A DNA stretch of 64,000 nucleotides from UBA961 sp049317525 (GTDB taxonomy: Bacteria; Bacteroidota; Ignavibacteria; Kapaibacteriales; UBA961), in assembly GCA_049317525.1 (NCBI GenBank), contig JBMOIC010000003.1, positions 1 through 64,000 on the forward strand, read 5' to 3'. Each line of letters starts with the position of its first letter. The stretch's first letter is position 1. Below, in pieces: positions 9,307-17,677 of the stretch. Both the position numbers and the translations under genes were made by a program. A model generated the notes under the pieces. The model made no database searches and was not told where the DNA came from. It saw nothing but the letters and a program-made list of their open reading frames with translations.

Positions 9307-11700
9307 ATGAAATCTAAATATGTACTGTATTGCTTGATATGTATATGCTACTTTTTGCCTACTATAATTACAGCACAAAAGTTAATATCAATTCAAGCCT
9401 TGCCTAAAGAGGCTGCACCAGGAACAATTATATTGATAACCAAAAACCCAGGGTGCTTTTTAGCAGATTTTAAAAACTTTGATTATAAAAGTAAATATTC
9501 AATAAAATTTGACAATCAAACAATAGACATCATAACAGCAACGCATTGTCTAATAACATGTAAGGTACCAGAGAATACCAAACCAGGTGAGCACATCATT
9601 TCTTTTCGCATCAATGATGGCGATTCAGGCTCAACAAAAATTATTATTAAAGAAAACACAGATACAGATTCATATGCAGATGGCAATGAACCAGACCCCA
9701 AAAAGCAATATGGAGATTCTGTAGAAGCTGGGAAGAACCCAAAAGGAAAAGAAAGGGGTAGCGAAGTAAATAATCCATCAGGAGGTTATGGGAATGAGCC
9801 CAAAATAGAATGCACATTGCTTCATAAGATTGATGGGAAGTTTACAGATTCAGTTTCTGGTGATAGAAAAGAATGGTCTGGAATCAATCCTTTAAATGGA
9901 CGTTTTTCTGATTTATATATGGATTATTGTGATGATAAAGGAGTACTTTATTTATTAAATGATTGGTATTTAGCTACTGAAAATCCAGACACAACATGCT
10001 ATAATCTCTTTACATTTTACACAGCAAATGGAGATGAAACTTGGAATATCAGGGTTTATCACAGTACATATAAAGGGACAATTGTTTACAGAAATGATAT
10101 CAATGTAACAAATGATACCAATTATGTAATTGGGGGTAAAGCAGGTTTTAACTCATCTGTACTTCATAATTTTCCTCATACTATTTATGAATTTGGTATC
10201 AAGGTTAAGCCTGGAAGATTTTTTCTACCAGAATTATGTGATCCAGTTAGGCCAAATGGAGTTAATACTATTTGTAATGATAATTCAACCTATGGTTTGA
10301 TTGGAGATCCATCTTATTTTCATGGGGATTTATATAAGGGAGGAATGGTTCTAAAAGAAGATGGAAGATATATACCAAGAGCTGGGGTTGCAGGGCTTGC
10401 TACAGAGCCGAATACATTTGGCGGAACATTGGGTGCACAATCAACATTTAGAATGATTGGATCTCCTTCGGAAACAATTTCTTGTATAGCTGCGCCACAT
10501 ACAATTGATGGCAGCTTTACAGATTATCCAAAGCCAGATCATGAATGGTCTAAATCTAAACCAGCAATTGGTAGATGGTCTAATTTGTATGCAGATTACT
10601 GTAATGGAACATTATACATATTGAATGATTGGATATTAGGAATAGAAGAACCTGATATGCAAAATTGCTATAACCTTTTTGAATTATTTACAGGAAATGG
10701 CAAACAACATTGGGGAATATATGTGTATCATAGCGTTAAAAAAGGAATAAAAGTATTTCTTAATGGAAAAGATGTTTCTAGTGATACTCAATTAGTAAAA
10801 GGAGGAAAATTTGGTTTTGGTAAATCTCCATTGATGTCTGATAAAGTTCATACTATATATGAATTTGGAATTAAGGCAGATGAAGGCCCATGGAATTTAA
10901 TGATGTGTGATCCAGGACCATCTAGCTTTTGTGACAATAGCGATGAATCTATACCGAGAAGAACATCGGGTTCACTAGGTTTTAGAAGAAGCATTTCTCC
11001 TTTTACTCAAGATTCTTTACAAGTACATTTATTTGATACTTCAAGAATAGTTCTTACAAGTACAAGTAATCCTCAAGATATTGGAGGCAGCAAATTTCAT
11101 GCAACTATACAGTATGATCCCGCTTATTTCAGACCATTACAGGTATCAAAAAGTGATGAATCAAATGGTAAAAACATTTCCCCCAATTTAGTAATTACAG
11201 ATTGGACTATAGTTTCACCAGGCACTTTGTCTATAAACGGTGAATGTATAAATGGGTATATGAATGCAGGTGATTTTTGTATGATAGACGGTATATTTTT
11301 ATTTGGAAGGAAAGCTGAAACTAGTATTTCAGGCAGCATCGAATTTGGTAATAATGCAAGAATGATGCGATATACTTCAATTAAACCCATAAGAGTTGTA
11401 TTTAAACAACCTATCATATATGGGGATTTAGATAAGGATATTACTGCAACATTAACTACAGCTAATAATTATACTACAGATATCATACATCTGGCACTTA
11501 CCGTCCATAAGTCACAGAGAATAACATATAAAATCTACGATGAAACTGGCAGAACAATAATGAGCAAAGGCCCAATAGACTATCTAGTGGGAGAGCATAC
11601 AATCGAATTTAAAACAGGTGATCATCAAAAAGGGGCATTTTATCTTATGATAATCACTGAAAATGGAACATTAACAATTCCATATATCAATAAAGAATAG
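9307..11700 (+). CDS. Large secreted protein with a duplicated ~145-residue domain and T9SS-like tail
   Basis: No named family recognised. A signal peptide (to about residue 23, ITAQ) leads to an Ig/TIG-like N-terminal domain (about 24-115). A low-complexity polar linker rich in D, G, P and K follows (about 118-165). Two clear copies of one domain come next, at about 168-313 and 392-536. Each has an IDG-F-D opening, a YxDYCxxGxLYxLNDW motif, CYNLF-F-T-NG, W-I-VYHS, GGK-GF and HTIYEFGIK, and ends in CDP. A beta domain (about 565-700) and a C-terminal type A-like sorting segment (YKIYDETGRTIMSKG, then GAFYLMIITENG) complete it. It lies downstream of the VWA pair but behind its own terminator. 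Probably surface-exposed; ligand unknown. Confidence 0.75.
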   Translation: MKSKYVLYCLICICYFLPTIITAQKLISIQALPKEAAPGTIILITKNPGCFLADFKNFDYKSKYSIKFDNQTIDIITATHCLITCKVPENTKPGEHIISFRINDGDSGSTKIIIKENTDTDSYADGNEPDPKKQYGDSVEAGKNPKGKERGSEVNNPSGGYGNEPKIECTLLHKIDGKFTDSVSGDRKEWSGINPLNGRFSDLYMDYCDDKGVLYLLNDWYLATENPDTTCYNLFTFYTANGDETWNIRVYHSTYKGTIVYRNDINVTNDTNYVIGGKAGFNSSVLHNFPHTIYEFGIKVKPGRFFLPELCDPVRPNGVNTICNDNSTYGLIGDPSYFHGDLYKGGMVLKEDGRYIPRAGVAGLATEPNTFGGTLGAQSTFRMIGSPSETISCIAAPHTIDGSFTDYPKPDHEWSKSKPAIGRWSNLYADYCNGTLYILNDWILGIEEPDMQNCYNLFELFTGNGKQHWGIYVYHSVKKGIKVFLNGKDVSSDTQLVKGGKFGFGKSPLMSDKVHTIYEFGIKADEGPWNLMMCDPGPSSFCDNSDESIPRRTSGSLGFRRSISPFTQDSLQVHLFDTSRIVLTSTSNPQDIGGSKFHATIQYDPAYFRPLQVSKSDESNGKNISPNLVITDWTIVSPGTLSINGECINGYMNAGDFCMIDGIFLFGRKAETSISGSIEFGNNARMMRYTSIKPIRVVFKQPIIYGDLDKDITATLTTANNYTTDIIHLALTVHKSQRITYKIYDETGRTIMSKGPIDYLVGEHTIEFKTGDHQKGAFYLMIITENGTLTIPYINKE

Positions 11701-11716
11701 TAGAAGAATCTGTATA

Positions 11717-11752
11717 AAAAAAGGGATGGATTATATAAATCCATCCCTTTTT
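11717..11752. terminator. Bidirectional terminator between the secreted-protein gene and nuoK
   Basis: 10-bp stem GGGATGGATT (11723-11732) / AATCCATCCC (11738-11747) flanked by an A run and a T run, so it can serve both convergent genes. Confidence 0.9.
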
Positions 11753-11776
11753 ACAGATATGAGTAGTAATTATATT

Positions 11777-12088
11777 TTACCACTTCATTAAGTTAACCTC
11801 ATCCACATATACAGTTTGGCTAGATCTAAATAAAGAAAGCACAATAGCCAAACCAACAGCAGCTTCAGCGGCAGCAACTGCCATTACAAAAAACACGAAC
11901 ATTTGTCCTGAAGCATCACCTAAATAACTAGAAAAAGACACCAAAGTTAGATTTACTGCATTAAGCATCATTTCTATGCACATAAAGATAATAATAGCAT
12001 TTCTTCGAGTTACTACACCAGCTGCCCCAATAACAAACATAATTGCAGATAAGGCTAGATAATATTCTAAAGGTATATTCTGAGGCAT
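11777..12088 (-). CDS. nuoK: NADH-quinone oxidoreductase subunit K
   Basis: Small complex I membrane subunit (103 residues, normal length) with three helices. The family landmarks IPLEYYLALSAIMFVIGAAGV, the conserved glutamate stretch FMCIEMMLNAVNL, and VFFVMAVAAAEAAVGLAIVLS are all present. It contributes to the proton-translocating arm. AGGA six bases upstream supports the ATG. It follows nuoJ by 30 bases, and the transcript then ends at a strong terminator; no other nuo gene is nearby. Confidence 0.95.
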   Translation of the reverse strand: MPQNIPLEYYLALSAIMFVIGAAGVVTRRNAIIIFMCIEMMLNAVNLTLVSFSSYLGDASGQMFVFFVMAVAAAEAAVGLAIVLSLFRSSQTVYVDEVNLMKW

Positions 12089-12118
12089 AAAGTATCCTAA
12101 ATAATGTAGTATTGTTAC

Positions 12119-12631
12119 TTATTTGTCTACAGTTCTTTTTGCAAGAATAATAGAGCCAACAACAGCAACTAATAATAATAAAGAGATCGCTTCAAAAGGA
12201 AATATATATGTTGAATATAGAATATTTCCTATTTCAGCGGGCGAACCAATTTTTTCTGAAGCAGCAGATAACTGATTTTTACCAGTTGGATTACCAGTAA
12301 ATGTTAATACTAATTGCATAATTAATGCAGCAGACATAGCAATAGTAATTGCAGTTCTTGGATTAAAATTTTCTCTCATATTCTGCTCTTTACCAAGATT
12401 TAATAGCATTATAACAAATACTACTAATACCATAATGGCACCAGCATATACTAAAATTTGAACGGCAGCAAGAAACTGAGCATTCAATGTTAAGTATAAA
12501 CCTGATAAAGCAAAGAAATGAAGAATAAGCGAAACAGCAGCAGAAACTGGATTACGCCTGGTTACTAGCAGAACGCCTGTAGCTATTGCAAGAATAGCCA
12601 ATAATGAAAACATGATAACGTGTAAGCTCAC
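12119..12631 (-). CDS. nuoJ: NADH-quinone oxidoreductase subunit J
   Basis: Complex I membrane subunit with five helices. Landmarks are GVLLVTRRNPVSAAVSLIL, LNAQFLAAVQILVYAGAIMVLVVFVIMLLNL, and a last helix before ILAKRTVDK. The frame opens at a TTG at 12670, but GTG at 12631 has AAGAGG five bases upstream and gives a typical NuoJ N-terminus, so I choose it (about 170 residues). It pairs with nuoK and lies 100 bases downstream of hrcA on the same strand. The remaining complex I genes are not in this window. Confidence 0.9.
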   Translation of the reverse strand: MSLHVIMFSLLAILAIATGVLLVTRRNPVSAAVSLILHFFALSGLYLTLNAQFLAAVQILVYAGAIMVLVVFVIMLLNLGKEQNMRENFNPRTAITIAMSAALIMQLVLTFTGNPTGKNQLSAASEKIGSPAEIGNILYSTYIFPFEAISLLLLVAVVGSIILAKRTVDK

Positions 12632-12738
12632 GAGAGCCTCTTGTAATAGATTACAAAAATCGGAAGGCAAAAATAGTGAAATTTTCTGCAGTGTAATACT
12701 TCAAATATGAACTGATAATAAATGTTGTCGAAAATTTC

Positions 12739-13800
12739 TTACTGATTCGAAAGTGCACCTGCTACATATTCAACTAAAGATATCATTTTAGAATAATTCA
12801 TTCGCTTTGGACCAATTAATCCAATAGATCCATTAGCACCAGAAATTGAATAAGAACCAGAAACAAGACTATAATTTTTAAGCTTTTCCTCTCCAAGTTC
12901 ATCGCCAATAATTACCTTTATTCCAGTATCAGATATTCCATCTTTTCTATCTAACAAATGTATAATGATATCTTCACTTTCAACTAATTCAATAATGCCT
13001 CTCACATGCTCAGGATTATCAAACTCTGGATACTTAAGCAAATTCTGTGTGCCTGCTATATGAACTTTTTCTTCATTAGCTTGATGAGGCTTAAATAAAA
13101 CATCAACAGATTCTACAAAAAGACGGAATAATGAGCTATGTAAAAAATTACTGTGTTCTTGTAAAATGGAAACAAAATTCAATCGAATATAGCGTAAACT
13201 TTTACCACTAATTTTACTATTAATAAAGGTAGAAACTATGTCCAAAGTTGCTGATTGAATGTCTATGTCAGTTTCTAATGTTACTGTTCTTACTAATTTC
13301 GACTCTAGTTCTACTACAACCAATAATCTTTGCGAAGATAATGGCATTAATTGAATTTGCCTTACTATGATATCAGCAAGATTAGGTAATTCTACAATTG
13401 CTAAATAATGTGACAAAGAACCCAATATTCTTGAAGCATCCTTTAAGGCTCCTTCATATGGATGTGCTAGTAAATGTGTATCCACTACAATTTGCTCGGA
13501 TTCAGAGATATGCTCTATATTCATCAAAGAATCTACATATAATCTATACCCTTTATCAGTGGGAACTCTGCCAGCAGATGTATGTGGATGACTAATAAAC
13601 TCCATCTCTTCCAAATCAGCCATTACATTTCTTATCGTTGCTGGACTCAGTTTACATTCTTCAACATATTTAGACAGAAATCTAGATCCAATCGGTGAAG
13701 CCGTAAGAATATATGCCTGAACGATAGACCTAAGAATAAATTTTTCTCTGTCTGTTAGCTCACGATCATTATGTTTTCTGAATGAATAATTGATTGACAT
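12739..13800 (-). CDS. hrcA: Heat-inducible transcription repressor HrcA
   Basis: Class I heat-shock repressor that binds CIRCE elements and is refolded by GroEL in the family. The N-terminal winged-helix domain (about 10-85) has the signature SPIGSRFLSKYVEECKLSPA and TIRNVMADLEEMEFISHPH, then SAGRVPTDKGYRLYVD. The C-terminal GAF-like domain ends with a characteristic IGLIGPKRMNYSKMISLVEY. ATG 13800 is chosen over an in-frame TTG at 13809. I see no CIRCE inverted repeat in the 200 bases upstream, and no grpE, dnaK or dnaJ neighbour; it stands alone beside nuoJ. Confidence 0.93.
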   Translation of the reverse strand: MSINYSFRKHNDRELTDREKFILRSIVQAYILTASPIGSRFLSKYVEECKLSPATIRNVMADLEEMEFISHPHTSAGRVPTDKGYRLYVDSLMNIEHISESEQIVVDTHLLAHPYEGALKDASRILGSLSHYLAIVELPNLADIIVRQIQLMPLSSQRLLVVVELESKLVRTVTLETDIDIQSATLDIVSTFINSKISGKSLRYIRLNFVSILQEHSNFLHSSLFRLFVESVDVLFKPHQANEEKVHIAGTQNLLKYPEFDNPEHVRGIIELVESEDIIIHLLDRKDGISDTGIKVIIGDELGEEKLKNYSLVSGSYSISGANGSIGLIGPKRMNYSKMISLVEYVAGALSNQ

Positions 13801-14016
13801 ACAACTCAATAAATGATATGAAATGGCATAGTTAATAAATCAATAAGATAGGCGAATGCAAATTCGTAAATCAATACTTACTAAACAATAAAATGCCAAG
13901 GTTTTTTTAGTAAAAAACCAACATTTATGCTAATTATGAACTAAATTTTGAATGTGACCGATGTCCACGTAAATTTGCTGATATCTATATACCTTTTTTA
14001 CATTATTTGGGTTATC

Positions 14017-14802
14017 ATGACAGAGTTTTTACCAAAATCTGAAATTGCTTTAATTAAAGCTTTAGCAGAAAAAAAAGAAAGGGAAATTCAGGGTAGATTT
14101 ATTGCCGAAGGAAAGAAATTATGTTTAGAAGCATTACAGAATTCTATGGATATTGAATATGCAGTAATGGTTCAAAACCCTAATGAAGAAGTATTAGCTG
14201 TTGCTGCAACTTTATATCATCATGGAGTAAATGTTTTTACAGTTGGTGATGCAGTGTTTGAACGTATATCAAACACACAAAATCCTCAAGGAATTTTATG
14301 TATTATCAATAAAGTTGAAACTAATAGTCAAACACCAAGTGAATGCTTCATAGCATTAGACTCTATTGCAGATCCAGGAAATTTAGGCACCATTATTCGT
14401 ACTGCTGATTGGTTTGGTATTCATACATTTGTTCTTGGTGGAACTACTGCAGATCCATACAATCCCAAAGTATTAAGAGCATCTATGGGTTCAGTTTTTC
14501 GCTCTAATTTTATCATTACATCACATCTTGCAGTATATCTTGATGCTTTAAAAGAAAAAAACGATTCATTAGAATTATATGGTATGACTGTAGAAAAGTC
14601 ACATTCCTTATCATCAATTACTCATTCAGCACATCAATGGGGCCTTATACTTGGAAGCGAAGCGCATGGTATTTCTGAAGATGTGCAATCCTGCATTACA
14701 ACAAAGATTCACGTTCCCGGGCATGGACAAGCAGAATCATTAAATGTAGGTATCGCATCTGGAATAGCTCTTTATCATTTTTCTTTATTAACTTCACAAT
14801 AA
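14017..14802 (+). CDS. SpoU/TrmH-family RNA 2'-O-methyltransferase
   Basis: SAM-dependent 2'-O-ribose methyltransferase of the SpoU (SPOUT) family acting on rRNA or tRNA. The C-terminal catalytic domain shows the three motifs in order: DPGNLGTIIRTADWFG near residue 118, LILGSEAHGIS, and VPGHGQAESLNVGIASGIAL. The N-terminal part (EKKEREIQGRFIAEGKKL) is the substrate-binding domain typical of RlmB/TrmH-like enzymes. The frame is open from TTG 13948 but the ATG at 14017 gives a normal 261-residue protein. It precedes smpB by 27 bases, so both are likely co-expressed. Exact RNA target cannot be read from the sequence. Confidence 0.88.
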   Translation: MTEFLPKSEIALIKALAEKKEREIQGRFIAEGKKLCLEALQNSMDIEYAVMVQNPNEEVLAVAATLYHHGVNVFTVGDAVFERISNTQNPQGILCIINKVETNSQTPSECFIALDSIADPGNLGTIIRTADWFGIHTFVLGGTTADPYNPKVLRASMGSVFRSNFIITSHLAVYLDALKEKNDSLELYGMTVEKSHSLSSITHSAHQWGLILGSEAHGISEDVQSCITTKIHVPGHGQAESLNVGIASGIALYHFSLLTSQ

Positions 14803-14829
14803 AGCATCGTTTAATTATCACATACTGTT

Positions 14830-15300
14830 ATGGCAGAATCACCACAAAGAACAAAAAAAATAATAGCTCAAAATAAAAAAGCTAGACATGATTACGAGGT
14901 AATTTACACCGTAGAAGCTGGTATTATGCTTACTGGAACTGAAGTAAAGGCATTAAGGCAAAATCAATGCAATCTTCAAGATAGTTATGCTGCCTTTCCT
15001 TCTAAACATGATGATACTCTCTATCTTCTTGGTGCGCATATTAGCCCATATGATTTTGGCAATAGAGAAAATCATGAACCCAGAAGAACAAGAAAATTAT
15101 TATTGCATAAAAAAGAATTAGAACGCTTAAAACAAGCAGTTCATGAAAAGGGCTTAACGATAGTTGCATTATCACTATATTTTTTTGGACCCTATGTTAA
15201 AGTTGAATTAGCAGTTGTAAGAGGAAAAAAATTACACGATAAAAGAGAAGACAGTAAAAGAAAAGATATAGAAAGAGAAATACGTCGCGGAGATGAATAA
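14830..15300 (+). CDS. smpB: SsrA-binding protein SmpB
   Basis: tmRNA partner in trans-translation. At 156 residues it has the family length. Landmarks: IIAQNKKARHDYEV, AGIMLTGTEVKALRQNQCNL, and the C-terminal GKKLHDKREDSKRKDIERE tail that enters the ribosomal decoding centre. It is followed by a strong terminator shared with dnaA. No tmRNA gene is visible in the window. Confidence 0.97.
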   Translation: MAESPQRTKKIIAQNKKARHDYEVIYTVEAGIMLTGTEVKALRQNQCNLQDSYAAFPSKHDDTLYLLGAHISPYDFGNRENHEPRRTRKLLLHKKELERLKQAVHEKGLTIVALSLYFFGPYVKVELAVVRGKKLHDKREDSKRKDIEREIRRGDE

Positions 15301-15302
15301 AA

Positions 15303-15336
15303 AAAGGCTGATCATAGAAATATGATCAGCCTTTAA
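15303..15336. terminator. Terminator between smpB and dnaA (convergent)
   Basis: A 14-bp perfect stem (15303-15316 with 15321-15334) closed by a GAAA tetraloop, with A and T tracts at the two feet; works in both directions. Confidence 0.92.
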
Positions 15337-15358
15337 TAGTTTATTAACTGTTATCAAG

Positions 15359-16903
15359 TTATCGATGAGTTAAAGACTTCTTTAAAACGTCCAAAGCCGC
15401 CCGTACTTTTACATCATGACATAGATAATTATCAATTGTTTGGCAAGAATGCAATACAGTTGTATGATCTCTTCCACCAAAATGCAATCCTATTCCCTTT
15501 AATGATGTTCCAATGAGACTTTTTGCCAAATACATAGACATCTGTCGGGCAATCACAATTTCATGCTTTCTGGTCTTTCCAGATAGTAATTCTACCGGTA
15601 CCTGATAATATGATGCTACTTCTAATGCTACTTCATGAATCGTTAATTGCTGCTTAGATATTCCTGCTATTCCCCTAACTACCTCTTTAGCTAAATCTAA
15701 TCCTAATTCTCTGCTATCTAAAGAAATCTTAGCCATTAACTTAATAAGTGCACCTTCTAATTCACGTACATTACCAGTTATATTTCTTGCTATATACTCT
15801 GCAACATCACCTGGAATTTCAAATCCTTCATCTTGTGACTTCTTTTGAATAATTGCCATACGCATTTCAAAATCAGGTGCTTGTATATCTGCTGTGAGCC
15901 CCCATTGAAATCTAGATATTAATCTTGCATCTAAATCAAGCAAATCTTTTGGTGGTTTATCACTTGTTAACACAAGTTGTTTACCAGCTTGATGTAAAGC
16001 ATTAAAAGTATGGAAAAAATGATCTTGCGTCTTTTCCTTACCACCTAAAAATTGAATATCATCGATAATTAATACATCGATACTACGATAATAATTGGTA
16101 AACTCATTTACTTTATTATTCTGAATTGCTTGTACATACTCTATAGTAAATCGTTCACTATTTGTATATAATACCTTTGCAGATGGATTCTTTTGTAATA
16201 AGTGATTACCTATTGCTTGGGCAATATGGGTTTTCCCTAAACCAGTACCACCATAAATAAAGAGTGGGTTAAATCTTGTTTTACCAGGATTTTCTGCAAC
16301 TGCATATGCTGCAGATGCAGCTAATTGATTGCTTTCACCACGAATAAAATTCTCGAAAACATATCGCTGATTCAAGGAAGATAAAAATTCATGTGAATCA
16401 GAAATTACTGCATGAGTATTTCCACTGAATGGTAATGCAGGTTGTGTTGCCGAAGCTGGAGTATTCTTAAATGCTGGTAAACGAATAGTTCTGTCTTCTA
16501 ATGAAGAATCACCCTTGCGTACTACTACCTCATATTGCAATTGTGAGTTTTCACCAGCTACATGATTGAGTGATTTTCTAAGTAAATCATTATAGTGCTC
16601 CTCTAACCATTCTACAAAAAATTGGCTAGGAACTTCTACGGTTAATAATAGATCAGACCAAGACAAAGGCTTAATCAGTTCAAACCACGTTCTATAAACC
16701 TGCGAAGACACATTATCTTTAATGATAGTACAAATCTGATTCCAAAGATATAATGCGTCTCCAGAAGATATATCTATGTCTATATTCTGTGGATTTGATA
16801 TATGTATTTGTTGCTCAGCATTTTTTTCTATTATCGATCGCTGATCAGAAGTACCAGAAGATGCAGACGGAAAAAGTACTATGGTATCTCGTTTTCTTGC
16901 CAA
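15359..16903 (-). CDS. dnaA: Chromosomal replication initiator DnaA
   Basis: AAA+ ATPase that opens the replication origin. Domain I lies at about residues 45-120 (LWNQICTIIKDNVSSQVYRTW), then a linker. Domain III has Walker A GGTGLGKTH near 217 and Walker B LIIDDIQFLGG near 281. Domain IV ends with the DnaA-box signature GGRDHTTVLHS near 472. The frame opens at TTG 16921, but AAAGGAG (16911-16917) lies seven bases before a second TTG at 16903, which I take as the true start, giving 514 residues. The N-terminus before domain I is longer than usual (about 40 extra polar residues). dnaN is 15 kb away instead of adjacent. Divergent to tatC across a 0.77-kb gap. Confidence 0.97.
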   Translation of the reverse strand: MARKRDTIVLFPSASSGTSDQRSIIEKNAEQQIHISNPQNIDIDISSGDALYLWNQICTIIKDNVSSQVYRTWFELIKPLSWSDLLLTVEVPSQFFVEWLEEHYNDLLRKSLNHVAGENSQLQYEVVVRKGDSSLEDRTIRLPAFKNTPASATQPALPFSGNTHAVISDSHEFLSSLNQRYVFENFIRGESNQLAASAAYAVAENPGKTRFNPLFIYGGTGLGKTHIAQAIGNHLLQKNPSAKVLYTNSERFTIEYVQAIQNNKVNEFTNYYRSIDVLIIDDIQFLGGKEKTQDHFFHTFNALHQAGKQLVLTSDKPPKDLLDLDARLISRFQWGLTADIQAPDFEMRMAIIQKKSQDEGFEIPGDVAEYIARNITGNVRELEGALIKLMAKISLDSRELGLDLAKEVVRGIAGISKQQLTIHEVALEVASYYQVPVELLSGKTRKHEIVIARQMSMYLAKSLIGTSLKGIGLHFGGRDHTTVLHSCQTIDNYLCHDVKVRAALDVLKKSLTHR

Positions 16904-17347
16904 GAGGATACTCCTTTCCAAAATGGCATAACATTCATCTATAGTGCACTACATGCTTAAAATTCAAATTTTATACTGTTAGTATGAAATTAGGCACACA
17001 AAGAATCCTGCAAATATTGCGTATTGAGTCTTAATTATTAGAAGATTTGATTATTCTCAAACCTGATTGTAACATTATGAATAATGTTTGGATACATCAA
17101 AGATAGGCAAGGGGAATTGCCATATCTAATTCCTGAAAATTGCAAAAACTGAGGGGAATCAGTATAGTAAAAAATATAAATTCAACTTTGATCGTGTAAA
17201 GAATACAAGTGAACTTTATTTCTTAAGCCCTGCAAAACCGGGATGCAAAAATGAAGAATTTTACACTAAGAATGCAAGAAGAATATTTTATATTTTTTAA
17301 ATAAATTTCTTGTTTTTCTGGCATACTTTGTAATTACATGATATTAA

Positions 17348-17472
17348 GCGGTTTCTACAAAATGACTTGTCCTACTAACCGCATAAACACTCAAACATAC
17401 TTTTTAATACTTGCAACATATGCTTAGAAACCACGGTTTTATGCGGTATTTGGAGAATATCACAATAGGACA
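17348..17472. ncRNA. Candidate structured RNA or regulatory element (interlocking inverted repeats)
   Basis: Seen directly: GGTTTCTA (17350-17357) is complementary to TAGAAACC (17425-17432); ACCGCATAAA (17378-17387) to TTTATGCGGT (17438-17447); TGTCCTA (17368-17374) to TAGGACA (17466-17472); and GCGGTT (17348-17353) also to AACCGC (17377-17382). The second and third pairs nest, the first crosses them as in a pseudoknot, and the fourth excludes the first two. Such competing pairings are typical of structured RNAs. I do not recognise a known family (tmRNA, 6S, SRP, RNase P signatures are absent). Strand and boundaries unknown. Confidence 0.35.
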
Positions 17473-17519
17473 CCGAGAAATTTAGCATTCAAATTGCAAT
17501 AGTATAAGAATGTACTTTC

Positions 17520-17551
17520 GTTGGCATTCACTTGGGATTATGTTAACTTTG
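17520..17551 (+). promoter_or_regulatory. Candidate Bacteroidota-type promoter for tatC
   Basis: GTTG (17520-17523), 20-base spacer, TAACTTTG (17544-17551), matching the -7 consensus TAnnTTTG exactly and the -33 TTTG in three of four bases. It would give a leader of about 120 bases before the tatC ATG. Confidence 0.4.
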
Positions 17552-17677
17552 TTCTGTGTTTTATTGTGGTTTAGAATATTCAAAAATATTATTGATTTGA
17601 ATGATAGATTTATCATACAAATTGGATGAATGTAATTGAATGAGTATGACTTCTTTTATTACCTATACATTGTTTTT

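Larger units (their letters stand above)
16904..17677. other. Structured intergenic region between dnaA and tatC
   Basis: No protein gene seen. It holds two small hairpins with the identical loop GGGGAA (stems GGCAA/TTGCC at 17106-17121 and CTGA/TCAG at 17149-17162), three TGCAAAA copies (17141, 17231, 17244), a very AT-rich stretch at 17281-17310, and a set of interlocking inverted repeats at 17348-17472 (listed separately). A promoter-like GTTG-N20-TAACTTTG ends at 17551. No perfect DnaA box (TTATCCACA) is present. It could hold a non-coding RNA gene or regulatory leader. Confidence 0.5.

Noticed and set aside
12740..13947. CIRCE operator upstream of hrcA
   Set aside because: No TTAGCACTC-N9-GAGTGCTAA inverted repeat could be found in the upstream sequence.
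14830..15300. tmRNA gene next to smpB
   Set aside because: Neither the typical 5' GGGG...GATTCGAC nor an Ala-rich tag frame was seen nearby.
16904..17677. Replication origin between dnaA and tatC
   Set aside because: The position and AT-rich stretch are suggestive, but no perfect DnaA box was found and only scattered one-mismatch sites exist; not called.
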